From: Formicarius rufipectus
Lineage: Eukaryota; Chordata; Aves; Passeriformes; Formicariidae
Assembly: GCA_013399695.1 (NCBI GenBank)
Contig: VXAU01006172.1
Location: forward strand, 313,939-377,938
Direction: 5' to 3'
Length of the DNA stretch: 64,000 bases
A model generated the notes under the pieces. The model worked only from the letters and a program-made list of their open reading frames with translations, ran no database searches and was not told where the DNA came from. Position 1 is the first letter of the stretch. Each line of letters begins with the position of its first letter. The position numbers and the translations under genes are program-made. Below are positions 11,801 to 23,500 of the stretch, piece by piece.

Positions 11801-14120
11801 AGTAAAACTGTCATGTTTTGTTCCCTTGGTAGTTTGGATCCCAAATCTGCAGAGATATGAATTGCAGATGATAGAGGTACAATAGGCCATTGGAAAAGGA
11901 AGAGATCTTTTGGCCCAGCAGTCTCATTTCAGTACCTTAACATCTTGCATCTGTGTTCAGAAATATGTATTCTGTAAGTTTTAGGTAAACACACAGGCCC
12001 TCTCTAATGAAGAGAGGAGGTTGACCAGCAACGGAGTTGGTTTGGTGTGTAAACAGAATGTCTGTTAGAGAAGATCAAGGACAGAGTTAGACAGGCTTGT
12101 GTTTCAGCCTCTGGCGTAGGAGCTGTTTGTACCAGTTCATAGGATTAACCATGCAATGCTAAAATATTTACATGAAAAGCCCCTGCATCATCGTCTCTGG
12201 TGATGGGTTGCCCTGCTCTGTGGTGTCATGTTGTATCTTGGCCGGGGCTGCTTGAGAGGCAGGCAGTGAGACAGGATCTGCTGTGGTGCTTTTTCACTCT
12301 TATTTTTTCAACACGTAAGTACTCAGTGTGAGTGACATTCTGTCTGAGTCCCCAGTACTTCTGATTCTGTGTGTCTGTTTACAATGCATTTTCCAGACCT
12401 GTTCTCCTGCTTTCCAACTTACAGTGTGAAATAAAGCAGACCGGTGCTCAATAAGGGTGCTCCCAGTCCCTCAGCCGGTTGCTGGAGCTCTGTAGTTTCT
12501 GCAGGCTTCTTATCTCTTGTCAGTCGCTATTCTCTTCAGTCTAAAATCAGCATAAGGTCATACAGATCCTGTCTGAACATAAATGGTTTTCTAGTCTGTG
12601 GTATGTTATCTCTACTTTAAAAGAAACATTTAGCCTTGAAAGCCATTGAATTCTTGAATACTTTTCATGTACTGGTACCTAAATCTGTCTGGTAACTTCA
12701 TGGGTTCCCTTAGCAGCATTTTGTTCTTTGACCTAAATTTAGTCTCTGACAGGAACCGAAGGCTATTTACCCAGTGTGCTTGTATTTTATTTCAGCTTTT
12801 CTTGTTTTATCGAGCCCTGTTCCAGAAAGTGCAGGATTACAAAGGAAGGGTTCCCTCATCTTTCTAATAATGTGTACTGCAATTGCTGTATTCTCACTGC
12901 AATACTTTACACTTGCATATTGCACTGCCAGTTTAACACATCTAGGGAGATGTGAGGGTTAAAATAAAAAAAAAATTAAACCAAAAAAATCTGTGCTTTG
13001 AGATCAGGAGTGCAAGCCAAGACTCCTGCTTGCAAAGATTTTGTTTACTATTTTTCTTTGTTTCCTGCTGTTTAGTCCTGATAAGAGAAAGGAGATTGGA
13101 TCCTATTTAAAGCAAGGCAAGGATTTCTCTCATTTATGAAGCACAAGTTTTGTATTTGAGATAAAGAAGGTACATCACGTTTGGATTTATTTCCAAAGAG
13201 GAAATGTTCATGCTGATCAGTATATGTGTTTTCTCCTTTTGTATTATTCACAGACTTCAAATGTAGTAAATCCTTTAAGACATATGTGGAACTTGCCTTA
13301 CATCTATACACAGCAGAGTGTATAGTGGGATCTTGGCCTTGGTTTTGGTCTTGGTTAGCAATGAATTAAAAAAGATTACAGGTCAGAAAGGAGTACAGTA
13401 ACTATGTAGTTACCCTCTTCTAGTGCCTATATTTGATGCATTCAGTGGGGCAGAAATAATTTTTTGTATAACTTGATGCTTTGAAAGTACTTTGATGTAA
13501 AAATGTCCTCCTAAATTTAAAAATGCACTGCTTGTCTTGCATCCTAAGCAATTTAAAATGTTACCTGTGTTCGTAGATAAGCTGAATCTGTGACTTTTAA
13601 ATTTGTGTGCAAAAGCAGTGCGGCTTGGATCTAGCATTAGTGAGTGCTTGCACATTTCTGATGGCTTTAGAGGTTTGTTTTTTTTTCCAAAACACTTGTC
13701 TGAAAGCAGAGTGGTTTTGGAAACAAATTTTGTGTTATTTCAGCTTTCTTCAAAGCTTTAGTCTTTTGAAAACATTCCGGCTCAAAATTTCTTAAAAGAA
13801 ATTGTGTATTAAGTCATATGAGCACTAAATTGCTGGTGGAGAAATTCCACTCAGAATAAGCAGCTGAGGCAGTTGCTGTTTACTAATGATGGCTTTTCTA
13901 TAAGCACATTTGTCAGTTTTGTTGCTTCAACTTTTCTGAACTGCTAAGTCTCTTGAGGTCTTGCCTTTGGCATTGAGGTGCATGTTGTATTTTAGTTATG
14001 AACTAACACTGTTTTCATTGTCCTTCTTCTTTCCTGCTGCTGCTTTTTGTGCACTTGCTTCTTCCTGGCCTGGATTTTTATGTTTGCTGTTCTTCACTCT
14101 TCAATTGTATGTGTACACAG
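8822..14120 (+). other. OSBPL8: OSBPL8 intron, 5.3 kb
   Basis: Phase 0 intron. It holds AT-rich sequence with a short perfect hairpin at 10160-10181. No repeat family or extra exon recognised. Confidence 0.85.
10160..10181. repeat. Short perfect inverted repeat
   Basis: TATAGTATAC and its exact reverse complement GTATACTATA are separated by TT. Low-complexity TA-rich palindrome; no function inferred. Confidence 0.7.
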
Positions 14121-14157
14121 CAACATGGTGAGAACAGAGATTCTCATGGACCATCAA
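14121..14157 (+). CDS. OSBPL8: OSBPL8 coding exon, codons 15-27 (37 nt)
   Basis: A 37-base exon after TGTACACAG, donor GTAAGT at 14158, phase 0 in and phase 1 out. It encodes QHGENRDSHGPS plus one base and aligns with the poorly conserved human segment ending GPST. Skipping it would shift the frame, but translation could still start at Met43 downstream, giving the short isoform. Confidence 0.85.
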
Positions 14158-16045
14158 GTAAGTGACTCCTCTCTCCTACAGTGTGTTTGCACTTAGTTCA
14201 TAATAGTTAACATTTTGCATATGGGCTCCTGGGCTAAATACTAGGTTTTCTTCTGTATCATAGCTGGGAAATTGAGGTATGATAAAAATTTGCTGTTGGA
14301 AAAATATTTTATCTGACAGACCACTCATCTGAATGTTTCCTGACCTAAATTTTTATCTTTTTTTAGTGGGAAAAGTTTATTCTTTATCTCTCCCAGTCAT
14401 GACTACAAAAAAAAAATGTCTTCTATTTTGTCAGTTTGGAATGAAACCTTCAAATGCCATTGTAGTATAAATAATAAAAATGTGGAAATAATGGTTCAGA
14501 AACACTTCCAATTTTGAACTGTTCATAGTGTTGTATGGTTCACTTAATTTCAATAATTTTACATATTCAGAACTGAACAGGTGTATATAGTGTGATACTC
14601 CAGAACTGAATCTGGTGAAGGGGTAGAGAAAACATCAGTTGTATATATGTGCTTGAATTCAGCCAAGGACTTATTGATGCCATTGCTTTGTGGGCATTAG
14701 GATAATAGTATGATTTTGCCAGAGATTAAGTGTATGTGGAGAAAGGAAATGTGCAGGCACAAATTGTTTCTTTTTGATGAGAAATCTGTGCAGAAGCTGT
14801 GGTCTTAGCTGATATGGCTTATTATAGACATAATCAATTCAACATTGTTTTTTTTAATGTTTTCCTATATCTGATGTCATTGTAGTGTTTTCAAGGGTAT
14901 AGGTACTTTCATATACTCATTATAGAAACAGAAGAACTGGGAATCTGGCATTTTGGATTTTTTTTTTTTCTAAATACTTACCTGAAATAAATTGGCTGTA
15001 AAGAGCCTAATTTGTATTTCTGATTCATGAATTGCACTGGAAAACTATATATACTATATGTTAGTAATTTGATGGCCAGTATCATGAAAATGAATAAAGT
15101 ATGTATTCTCAACTCTTAACAGTCCTGTAGGTGTTGAAATGTGCCCTCTAAAGAGTTGTGAGGAGGCTTTGGCGTTTACTAATGGACATTTCTTCTCTAA
15201 AATAACCCTCTGCTTGTCTTCAAGGAGGTAGATGGTATGGGTTTAAATTCACTCAGGTGAAGGAAGGTATGAACAGAAGTTGTCTTTCTCTTGAGTGGGT
15301 GCCCTGAAGCCTGAGTGAAAGTTTAAAAATAAATCACCACTTCGAGGCCTTTGAGTGGAAGGAATCGTTGGTAACACCATTGTATGTCTTACATACATTG
15401 AGCATATGCATATCAAATTTGTCTTTGAAGTGGCAGAAATGGCATGTGAAACCTAAGAATTGGAAAAACAGAATGAAAGGAACCCAAATGATCATCTAGA
15501 CCCACCCACTTGCTGTAAGGAGGAATGTATTCTCCTAGATCAGGTTGCTCAGAGCCCTAGGAACATTTTTAAAAACCCATAAAACTTATATTTTGGTTGT
15601 TCTCACCTAAACTTACTCGGAAGTGTGAATGCTTTGAAGATTAGTCATAAACTGAGTGTGGGTTTTGAGACTTACAGGTTTTGGTTAGTTTGCCAAGATT
15701 TCACTGTGAAGCTGTTTACTGGGTTGAGTTGTGACTATCACAGAAGTGGCAAGAAGTATTTCAGAAGTTAAATAACAGCTTAATGCGGTATCTGTATTCA
15801 GTGGCAGCCTTTTCACCTCCTCCTAGGTTTTGTTTTCATTGTCTTGCATCTTAGACCAGTCTTATTGGCTTCTTTCTGCCATCCTCTTCAAAGCAAATCT
15901 CTGGTTTGAAAACCTCATTTTCTACAATGAAATGTTTTGCAAGACAGCAGTTGAATACCAGTTCTATAAATAGCAGTGAAGTTCTTAACAGAAATCTATG
16001 CACAAGCACATAACATCCTTGACTGAGCATCACTTTGTATTTCAG
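14158..16045 (+). other. OSBPL8: OSBPL8 intron, 1.9 kb, with a CR1 relic
   Basis: Phase 1 intron. Contains a CR1 3'-end relic near 15470-15565; otherwise unremarkable AT-rich DNA. Confidence 0.85.
15470..15565 (-). mobile_element. CR1 LINE 3'-end relic, antisense
   Basis: Reads AACCCAAATGATCATCTAGA, then CCTAGATCAGGTTGCTCAGA, the antisense form of the conserved CR1 3' untranslated region. Heavily decayed and short. Confidence 0.65.
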
Positions 16046-16183
16046 CAGTGGTAGCAAACAGTGATGAATCACAGCTTGTAACTCCGGGAAAAATGAACCA
16101 GCAACAGGGGAAAGAAGCCTATTTTACTCCAACCAAAGAGTTACTCCAACCGTGTCTCAGCCCAGGAACTTCCCATAGCCATG
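16046..16183 (+). CDS. OSBPL8: OSBPL8 coding exon, codons 27-73, includes Met43 of the short isoform
   Basis: Acceptor TATTTCAG, donor GTAAGA at 16184, phase 1 in and out. Contains VVANSDESQLVTPGK followed by Met43, which corresponds in number to the known start of the short ORP8 isoform. The segment is Ser/Pro/Thr-rich and probably disordered. Confidence 0.95.
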
Positions 16184-16953
16184 GTAAGACGAAGTTGGTT
16201 TTTACAGAAGTTTACAAGCACTTAAATTCTGACATTATTTTCCAGTTCCAAAAATTGGTTCAAAAGCACTGCCTTTTACAATAAAGAGGTAAGGAAGAAA
16301 GCATACTGAAATGTAGTGTGTAATTATTTGTATCCTTACAGGTCAATCTGAAACAAGAAAAAACTGTGTAAGGTGGTGCACTAGTTTATTAAAGCATGTT
16401 ATGATTTGTGGGATGGGAGAACAGTCCACATGATGGCAAATCATTATTTGTGTGTAACCAATGGTAGCATTCTTTTCTCGGTATTTGTGTCTTTATGCAT
16501 GATTATTAGGATGCACCCCCTAAGCCTGAAATCTTTATGTAAAGATCTTCTACTAAAAGGTCCTTCTCTTAAAGTTAAAAAGAAAAGCTCAACACTACTT
16601 TTTGCCAGCTCTCAGTCTCTCTGCCTTGCTAAACCTCCTGAAAACAAACTCTGTGGATCCATGTGAATTTATTGTATGCAAAGTGAAACTCATTGGTACA
16701 CCTGTCATGTTGATAGTTTGTCCAAGTAAAAAAAAAAAGGGGCAAAACCCCAAACTCTTCTTGTCCTTATTTGCATTTGATACTGTTTGCATAATCTTAT
16801 TGCCTATCAGTAGACATGTTATGGTGTGTGACATCCTTAGTGCAAACATCAGGTTTTTAAAATTAATATTCTCTCCCCTTTTACTCTTGGCAGCCAATGC
16901 TAGTCATCTATGCTTCCTTTAGTTCTTCCCACGAGTAGTGTTCCTGACATGGC

Positions 16954-17022
16954 TTTTGATTTTTTTTTTTTTATTTTTTTTTACTCTTTTTTTGTTTTGT
17001 TTTTTTGTGTTTTTTTTTTTTA
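16954..17022 (+). repeat. T-rich low-complexity tract
   Basis: About 70 bases of nearly pure T with scattered A, G and C. On the minus strand it is an A-rich tail-like tract, but no element was recognised beside it. Confidence 0.85.
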
Positions 17023-20000
17023 ATGAACCTCCCTAACTCCTATAGCTTGCTTTGTCAAAGTAACGATATTACTGTGTTAGAGTAATAAAGGCAGGTAACT
17101 TCAAATAATTTTCCTGTTTTCCCATTCAGTACTATTTAGGTAAGAGAAAAACTTTTAAACCAAAAATAGTTGTTACCATGCTGAATGAGGTAGTCTTTTA
17201 GTGTATATTGAGTTATTATGGTAGTATTTCAGTATTACACTTAGTTAGCTCTGATATATTTTCTAATAGCTGCTGTTACCTCACTGGAACAGTTCTTGAT
17301 GTTCTCTGGCTTGTGTGATGCTTAATTTGGAAATATTCTCTGTATAATATATATATTGTTTTTAATTTTTATTTATGTTTAAAGAATTTTTCTGTTATTC
17401 TCTCCACTTACTGTGTTATATCCCTTACTAGACAAATGCTGTAGTTATATATGTACTTGAATGTTCTAATAAATTCTTCTTTTTAATGTTGCTATTCCCA
17501 CTAATCTGTAAAATCAAACTGTTGTGGTTTTTTTCAAGGCTTCCACTCATAGGAAAATCACTAAAAAGAGCTTGAAAAGCCCTGACTGTGCTACGTCAGT
17601 CTCTTTGCAGAGATTGTCTTCTCTCATTATTTATTTTTTTGCCCCATCTGATTATTTCAGGGCTTATATAAGTGGATTTAAGCTGGTTAAATGTATTTGT
17701 GCCTTTTTTAGTATCAGTCATCACTGTCTTAGTCTTCCAGAAGCACCATTAGAAATAAAGTTTCATGAAACAAGAAATTTTACTTGCTTTCTGTTTGAGT
17801 AGTGGAAAGGTACAATGTGGGCTAGGCTTCAGCAATCCACAATTACTGACTTGTAGCCTATCTGCACCTAGGGCATGTAGTTCCAATTTTTATGGAGGGG
17901 GATGACCCACATTTAAAAACTGGGGTATATTCTATGGTAGTTATTCCAATGGCAGAATTACAGTGCTAGAGAAAATACGAGCTTATTACATATGGGGGAA
18001 GAGATGCGGTGGAAACATGAAAGATACGAAGTTGAACAGAGTTTAAAGTGATGGAGAACTTGAGGTTGGCTGTTGTAACTGAAATCCAGTTAACAAAAGT
18101 ATTTACAATAAACCTGTATGATGAAGTTGGAAACGTTTAAATACAGAATTTAAAGGCACTTACTGTGAAGTGGAAATACTTCTAGTCACTGGTACCTGAA
18201 TTCATCCTTCTGAGATAGATAGGTAATATAAATACACTATTCAAAATCATGCTAGGCACATGATAAAAGAGAATCAAACTAGAAAAATGTATGATACGTC
18301 TACAAAGAACTGATTACATATACATAAAGGAAAGCAGGGACATGGATACTTAGCTTTTACTGCTGAACAGTTGGATGTTGTTGAATGCTTTTGGCTGCTG
18401 TTACCTGGATTATGTTTCCTGCTACCTGAATAAAAGTGCCTGTGTTGCAGGGGCAGTTTTGTATAGAGCTTGTAGCTCAAAACCTGATGACTTGGAATGA
18501 AACAAAACCTGTCAAGAGGTAATATCTGGAGCATCCAGCACTAACTGGTGTTAGCAGAGAAACATCATCATGTGTGCTGAATTCTGATTGGTCAACAGCT
18601 GTCCAGGGAGAAGCATGTTGAGTTACCATCTCATGAAACATCTGCTGGAACAAGCCTCATTTGTGTCTTCCGCTTGTATTTTAAGTGAGATCCTAATGAC
18701 AAATATTACAAAGATAGTTAAAACAGATAGTTAAAACTCCCTCACTATGAGGGAGTGGAGGTAAACGTTTATCATCAGTTTAGACCATTGGTTTCCTGTT
18801 TAGAACAAAGAGAACCATGTAATGTGTCAATGTAAAGTTCTAAGTGGTATGTATTTTATCATTTTAGGTGCTCCGGTGTATAAATACTGTGCTTTCATTT
18901 ATATGACAATAACTCTGGATTTTAGAAAGCTTCTATTTTCCAGTACTTTGTTTTCAGGTTAAAACATGTCTTTGTCTTTCCTCACTCCTGTCACCTTGTG
19001 AGATGGAACTTAGTATGTTGTCTGAGCCAGAGATGGGGATCTTTTTTAGGTTTCCAATGCAGATTTGTTTTACACAGGTAGACTACAGTTTGATCTGGCA
19101 GCATTGTCTAGTGATTATTCAGCAAAAGTCTATTTACAATACCACTGCATAATCTTTGTGTGAAAAGTTGCAGCTTCTTATTTTATGTAATACTTTTTAA
19201 GATCCTTTAAGTTCCCCTGTCCTTTATTCTGGGATTGAAGTAGCTTACCTTTGAGGCTGCAGGCTGACGTGTCTAGGTGTGGAGGTCAGACTTGCTTTCA
19301 TAAAAGGTTCAGCAAGGTTGTTTGATGGAAATATATTAAAAAAACCTGATGGTGGGGATTTTTCTTGTGGGATCTTAACCAATTCATGTAGAAAGTTCAC
19401 TATTCTAGTGGTGAAAAGCTAACTTGGCCATATATAACATTGAGCCTGAAATGGACTTTTAATTGTTGTGGATTTAATTTCATTTCTGCCTTGCCCAGCA
19501 AGTAGTTGAGTGTCAGAATAACTAGTCCTGATCATAATGCTGCAATTAATGTGTCTTGAACATATTAAATTATCATATTTTTTGCTAAATATTTTATTTA
19601 GAATTGTCAGACTTGCAATTGAACCTAAATAATTCAGTAGCCTTTTGGTTGGAAAGTTTAATGAGTTTGGGAAATTAGCTTTATCTGTAAAGCTTAGTTT
19701 ATGTTTGTGGAATGGTCTGTTTTTAGGCTCTAGTGGGCAGCATGGCCTCGCCAACTCACCGAGACAATGTTTTTTGTAAAGTGTAGTGGATGTAGATGTT
19801 AGTGCTGCTAAATCATCTTTCAATTCTAGTAGCTGACACACAGATTGTATAATGCCAATTCAGCTCATTTTCTGTGTTTGCATTTTGTGGTTGAAAAATA
19901 TTATTAACTACTAGTGGACAAACAACAAGTTATATCAAGCTAGGTTTTGGAATTTTTCTTTTTTCTTTAACCTGCTCTGTGACCAAAAGGAATAAGTGAA

Positions 20001-20529
20001 AAAATTATTTAATTGTGGTAAAAAAAATTAACATGAAAAATATCAAGACTGCATTTTCAGAGTTGTAAAGCAGAACTCTACTTGCTGATGTAATCTGTTC
20101 ATGTCAAATTATCCCTGGTAAATTGCATTCTTCTAAGTCTTTTTAACTCAGACATATTGATTTATTTTTTTATAAAATAGATTAATATCAAAATAGTTAT
20201 AACTTAAAATTTATGGAAAAAATAAATCTCATCATAATTTTTTAAAATATTTTTCACTTATAAATATATTCCTAAAACATATTTCCAACTTTTTATGAAG
20301 ACAGCATAGATACTTAAATAGCAGTTAATTCTATTGGTGGTTAAGAGAGAAATCTAGTTAAGATAGTATTATTGAAAGGATGTTTGAAAATGTCAGACTT
20401 TTCTATATTTTTCCTGTCTTTATTCCAAACATTGATTAGATGCAGATGGAATGAAAATGTGAGTAGTATCTGGGAAAAGCATGATGAAGGATATAAGTCT
20501 TTGAGCTAAATTCACTGCTTCTTGCTGTT

Positions 20530-20564
20530 GGGCTTGGGTTTTGGTGGGTTTGGGGTTGTGGGGG
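20530..20564 (+). other. G-quadruplex motif, telomere-like G/T composition
   Basis: Five G-runs (3, 3, 3, 4 and 5) separated by loops of 3 to 7 bases, mostly T. Fits the G4 pattern; not a TTAGGG array. Confidence 0.6.
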
Positions 20565-23500
20565 TTTTTTTATTACTATTTAGGGTTTTTTCCAGTCAGT
20601 TTGTCAAATAAGGCTAAGTAGTGTGTGCGTAAGGAAGTGTGTGCTGAGGCGCATGACTTGAGATAAGAAACTTCCCCTCTTTTGAGGTAGAGGAGTAGTT
20701 GTTAATTCAATTTGCAGTATGCTATATGCGTGCTGAACTTATACTTTAAGCCTCTCCAGAGTAAGCATTTAAAGGATGTGCTAGTGCAAGGGTTTTAATC
20801 CACAGGATGCTGCATTTGGGGAGAAAATACAAATTTAACTGTTTTTATATATGAGAGAAGCTGGAAAGTGAAGACTAGTTGTTTTCAAGCAGTAGGGCCT
20901 AAAGAACACATTAGCCATTGAAGGGATGACCAAGGAAATACAAAACAGATGTTACTGACTCTCTACCCAAGGCATCAAACAATGACAGCAGCAGCACATT
21001 CTGTTTCACTGTGCAATAAGAAATGTCTGGAGCTCCTGACCCAGCATCCCTGTCCTGAGTCACTGATGGTCAGCGTGCAAGAAGCCCTGGAGGTGTAGCA
21101 CCCTCTCCTCTTAACCAACTGTCAGTGGAAGACAGATTGCTATGGGCTAGTGGAAGGAAAGATACAGCCCTGTGTCAGTGAACCGAAAGCCTTTTCAAAG
21201 TATTAGCAACTCTACCTGAGATGGGCACTTCCCTTTGATGCTCTGGGCATGTTTCTGTCAGGAGATAACAAGAGCCTGTTCTTTCATGTGGATGCATGAG
21301 ACTGGCACCACAGCAGAGAAGAACTGCCTTGGATCTGGAGAGAGACGTCCTCTTGCATGTAGTTAAAGCAGGCAGACGCATCGAGGACAGGGGATGCTCT
21401 CACTCCACTGGGGATTGATCACTGCTTAAATGACAGTTCCTGAGCTTTTTTCCTAACGAGTGCTTTCAGTTTGTTAATAATTCTTTTTGATAATAATATT
21501 TGGCTTGCAAATGGCAAAATCTTTCCAATCTGTTTCTAGATCAAGCTGTTTCCTATGTATTTGGGTTATATTTAATCTTTGTTAGTGATTTCTGGTTTTC
21601 TTTTCCTGTTTACTTTGAGTTTACATCTATACAGACTCAGTCATGGAAGTAACTTCATGCAGTTTCCTGTTTCTCTTCACTCCATCTGTTCTTTGAATAG
21701 AGAAGCTGAAGAATGGCTAAATAATTTATTATCTTGACACAGAGCAGTTTATCACTAAGCATGCCATGCTTTGTTGCTTCACTTCATTTTCCTGTAAGTC
21801 TGTCTCATTGTCTCAGCACTAGAGAAGAAACTGTTAAAGGTCTCCTTGAGGCCCTTGAAAAAGCTTTTTAAAAAGTACATCTGTGTTAACAGTAAGTATT
21901 ACTTCTGAAGTAAGACAGCTTCTCTCTCGAGTAAGTGGGTTTAATGTCTTAGAAAGAAGTTAATATTTGCTTTCTCCTGACGCATAGGAATTCGTTCTAA
22001 AACCCTGCAAGTCCTCACACTTGGAGACTCTTGGTGTTACACTGGGAGGTGTTTTAATTTGTCTTGCCATGTGCTCTGGTTGTTCTTTAGGTAGTTCTAG
22101 ATTAATATCTGTTGTACTTCAGCAGGGGACCTGACCCCAGTGGCATGGGTGGTCACTTTTAAGGTTTTGACAGAGCAAACCTCATGGAGGTGAAGTCCCA
22201 GTTCCACAAAATTGTGTAACTTCAGATATCTTTAGTGATGCTTCTTTCAAATGGGATGTCAATGAGGTTCTGGTGACAGTAATCAAGGAAGGAGGTTGAA
22301 CCTTAAAAGATCTGATTTTAGTCTGTGTTATCAGACTGAATTTCTTGTAAAATGGTTTAAATTCTGCTCTGTATGGTTAGTCTCCTGAATATATTATCTT
22401 GAGCTCCTGCTTTCTTACTGTAATACATACTCTGGCATATTCCTCTCTGCAAGTCATAGTGTTTATTAAAACTTAACATTTCTGCAATGCTACTCCACCC
22501 AGTATTTGTGGCTTGAGTAAATTGCATGTACTCCCTTCTCTGTGGTTTATAGCTTTATGAAAGTGTGGTACGGGGTTTCAAAGGCACAGCAGGGCTGATT
22601 GCTGTGAAACATCTTGAGCAAGTTGTCTTTCTCCATGACAGTGTCTGCAGAGCTGGCTACTTGAACCTGAGCTGTGACTTTGAGAACGTCTTAAGGGCTG
22701 AGATGACAAACACTGGGGCCTGAGCAGTGAGCAATTGTGCTTACTCCACGTGGGAGGAGCTGAGCAGGCTGTTAGCAAGTGAGGAGATGCAGCCAAGGAC
22801 ACTTGCCAGCAGTGCATGGGGAGTCTTGGTGTTCATTCAAAACCTCTCTAAGGTTTGCCTCTGGAATTACTCCTCAGCTAAACTGCACTGGACTTGGAAA
22901 TACCAGAGAACAGAAGAATATTTGGTGACAGAGACTTGCTCTCCCAACTTGTAGCCTCATGGGTTAGATATCTTTTTTCTGAATCAAATACCAGTGCTGA
23001 AGGCAAGTATATCTTTAATACCCTTTTTGTTAAATAGGAGAAAACCACTTTCACTTCAAGTCCACTTAGAAAAATCAAGTGTTGGATAAAACTTTTATAG
23101 GTATGATAGTCTATCTGGTTTCCTGTTTTCTGCATGCTGCAGAGTGTGCTTATGCTGCCTGTAGAGAATTATTTATGACCTTTTCTTTTCTTGGACTGGA
23201 AGGAGAATTCTACTGGAAAAGGTAGCATTGTTGAAATGTCAGGGCGAATCACTGTCAGAACTGAAGTGCAAGTCCAAAAAAGCTTCTGCCTTCTACCACA
23301 CCAAGAGTTTTCCTTCCTCTTTCTTTTCCCTTTAGTTTTCACGGAGTTTGGTTTTAAGTCAATTTTGGCTTTTCCTTGTTCGCCTCTAAGGGGAAAAGGA
23401 TTTTTTTTTTTTTTTTTTAAATTACATCACTAGATGTACTCTTAGTTGTATTACTGAATCAGTATGAGTGTGTAAAATGTGTTCATTATTTGAAACCTCT

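Noticed and set aside
19419..19841. 140-codon minus-strand frame
   Set aside because: No recognisable domain or motif, no conserved-looking blocks and no splice context; treated as chance.
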